In this document: positions 62,539 to 64,000 of the stretch, piece by piece
How the letters are laid out: each line of letters begins with the position of its first letter
Numbering within the stretch: the stretch's first letter is position 1
Assembly: GCA_024399965.1 (NCBI GenBank)
Contig: JAKSNJ010000002.1
Coordinates: forward strand, 62,001-126,000
Reading direction: 5' to 3'
Source: Paludibacteraceae bacterium
GTDB lineage: Bacteria; Bacteroidota; Bacteroidia; Bacteroidales; Paludibacteraceae
DNA: 64,000 nucleotides
Made by a program: the position numbers and the translations under genes
The notes under the pieces: model-generated
Told to the model about the DNA's origin: nothing
Databases searched by the model: none
What the model saw: the letters and a program-made list of their open reading frames with translations, nothing else

Positions 62539-64000
62539 TGTTGCTGCGGGTGGCGTTGGCGATAGAAGAACTCGACAACGCCGCTTGCAGCTAAGAGCAG
62601 GGCAATTCCGTATGCTATCCACCGTCTTTCTGCCGGGAAGTGTAATCCTTCCGGTGCTATCATGATGTAACTGACACTGACGACAGTCATAAACACTGCC
62701 GGAATCAGTGCTACCCAGTACCCATGAGGGTGGGTGGTGGATTGTTGGTGTGCGAGGAACAGTGTTCCTGCCCACAGCGTAAAGACGGCCAGTGTTTGGT
62801 TGGTCCAAGCGAAGTACCGCCATACCACATTAAAATCTACAAACAGGAATCCGAACACGCATACAAAGAGAGGAACGGCTATATAGAGTCGGTTCCGAAT
62901 GGGTTTTTGGTCCAGTTTGAGAAAGTCTGCCACGATGAGTCGTGCTGAGCGCAGTGCCGTGTCGCCCGATGTGATGGGGGCTGCTATCACGCCGATGATA
63001 GCCAATACACCACCTACCAAGCCCAGCCACGAGCGACTGATACGGTCCACTACCAAGGCGGCTATGTTTTCTCCGGCGTGTTCTGCTGCAAATGCTTGTA
63101 GACCGTCTATGCCGTACAGACCTTTTTCGGGGTCGGCAAAGAATGTACCGGCTGCGGCTGCCCAAATCAGGGCAAGGATACCTTCGGCGACCATAGCGCC
63201 GTAGAAGATGATACGTCCCTGTCGCTCATTGGTCACGCAGCGTGCCATGATAGGAGACTGTGTCCCGTGGAAACCCGATATGGCACCGCAAGCGATGCTG
63301 ACAAACATCATCGGGAACAGGGGCAAACCGTTGGTGTTGCGGTTGTATAGGCCGTCGGTCAGTTCGGGCATTTCGCTGCTATGCCAGCCCAACATGATGA
63401 CCATTATACCTATGCCCATAAAGAGCAGTATGCCGCCGAAGATGGGGTAGAATCGGCCAATGAGTTTATCGACAGGCAACACGGTGGCAAAGACGTAGTA
63501 GGCAAAAATAATGCATATCCACACGATAGGCAGCGTCAGGTCTATACGGGGACTGGTGCCCAACTGATACCCCTCTTCGGCTATTGTCATGTCGGCAAAC
63601 GGTTGCCAAGTCGGCAGGGAACATAGTCCTTGCAGCAGGGTGGCAGGGCCGGACAGGAAAGTCGTGGTAAGTAGTATAAGGAGCACGAGCGAGAGCACGC
63701 GCATAAACATACGTGTACCGTTACCGACCTCCTCGCCTATGATGTCAGGCAACGATAAACCGCCTTTGCGGATGGACATCATGCCGCTCAGGTAGTCGTG
63801 TACGCCACCGGCAAAGATAGTTCCGAATACGATCCACAGGAATGCAGCCGGACCGAAGAAGATACCCATAATGGCACCGAAGATAGGACCGAGACCGGCT
63901 ATATTAAGGAATTGCACAAGGAAGATGCGCCACGGACTCATTGGTACATAATCAACGCCGTCTGTTTTGGTTAAAGCCGGTGTTTGTGCTTTTTCGTCAA
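62535..64000 (-). CDS. cstA: CstA-family peptide/pyruvate transporter (5' end cut off)
   Basis: A polytopic membrane protein of the carbon-starvation CstA family, about 488 residues in view and open at the right edge. The frame continues upstream of the internal Met at 63941 as [20 protein letters not shown], typical of CstA, so the true start is outside or at the edge. [39 protein letters not shown] and [12 protein letters not shown] are characteristic. CstA proteins import peptides or pyruvate, often under carbon limitation; the substrate here is not known. Confidence 0.9.
   Translation of the reverse strand, partial: DEKAQTPALTKTDGVDYVPMSPWRIFLVQFLNIAGLGPIFGAIMGIFFGPAAFLWIVFGTIFAGGVHDYLSGMMSIRKGGLSLPDIIGEEVGNGTRMFMRVLSLVLLILLTTTFLSGPATLLQGLCSLPTWQPFADMTIAEEGYQLGTSPRIDLTLPIVWICIIFAYYVFATVLPVDKLIGRFYPIFGGILLFMGIGIMVIMLGWHSSEMPELTDGLYNRNTNGLPLFPMMFVSIACGAISGFHGTQSPIMARCVTNERQGRIIFYGAMVAEGILALIWAAAAGTFFADPEKGLYGIDGLQAFAAEHAGENIAALVVDRISRSWLGLVGGVLAIIGVIAAPITSGDTALRSARLIVADFLKLDQKPIRNRLYIAVPLFVCVFGFLFVDFNVVWRYFAWTNQTLAVFTLWAGTLFLAHQQSTTHPHGYWVALIPAVFMTVVSVSYIMIAPEGLHFPAERRWIAYGIALLLAASGVVEFFYRQRHPQQH

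Overview
The window looks like a host- or gut-associated Bacteroidales chromosome segment. The evidence is a SusC/SusD pair, a GldJ-type lipoprotein, CarboxypepD_reg/DUF5686, DUF4270 and DUF6377 proteins, and at least fifteen promoters of Bacteroidetes form (TTTG, about 20 nt, then TAnnTTTG). I cannot name the species. No rRNA, tRNA, CRISPR array or insertion sequence was found.

Layout. 0-0.55 kb: tail of an unidentified plus-strand gene and a compact recO. 0.7-3.8 kb: an STN/beta-barrel/OmpA protein followed by a secreted protein. 3.8-24.3 kb: a surface-protein region holding three very large secreted proteins of 1955, 1366 and 2600 aa, two small proteins cotranscribed with them, and an AAA/DUF4143 ATPase; a second such ATPase lies at 24.8-26 kb. 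26.1-31.6 kb: an overlapping operon rbfA, lolC/E-like, xerD-like, DUF5686, DUF4294, preceded by rpmH. 31.8-37.6 kb: housekeeping genes fba, proS and an EEP phosphatase, then panC and pdxB. 37.6-53.1 kb: a polysaccharide-utilisation locus (PUL). On the minus strand it has two GH87-like beta-helix proteins and a DUF6377 sensor-regulator. Divergently it has a small abundant-looking secreted protein, SusC, SusD, a GH97 alpha-glucosidase, a small T9SS-type CTD protein and an outer-membrane barrel. 53.2-64 kb: glycogen synthase N-domain plus DUF4270, gcvH and gldJ, folP and cdaA, an outer-membrane barrel, metG, and a cut-off cstA.

How the parts fit. The adhesin cluster and the PUL share parts. A domain of about 200 aa that I do not recognise (here 'LPNQP domain') occurs twice in the 1955-aa protein and once alone just upstream of susC. 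A second N-terminal module is shared by the 1366-aa adhesin and a GH87-like protein. Six proteins end in a similar 25-residue tail, plausibly a surface-sorting signal; the gldJ homologue makes a type 9 secretion system likely. The best single hypothesis is one cell-surface system for capturing and degrading an alpha-glucan, with sensing by the DUF6377 protein.

The DNA also carries unusual short phased repeats. Heptamer arrays lie between genes and, in frame, inside at least four proteins. Arrays with an 11-bp period occur at five or more places. The 2600-aa adhesin has a run of eight G near its start codon, with a stretch of dispersed repeats translated ahead of its signal peptide, which makes it a candidate phase-variable gene.
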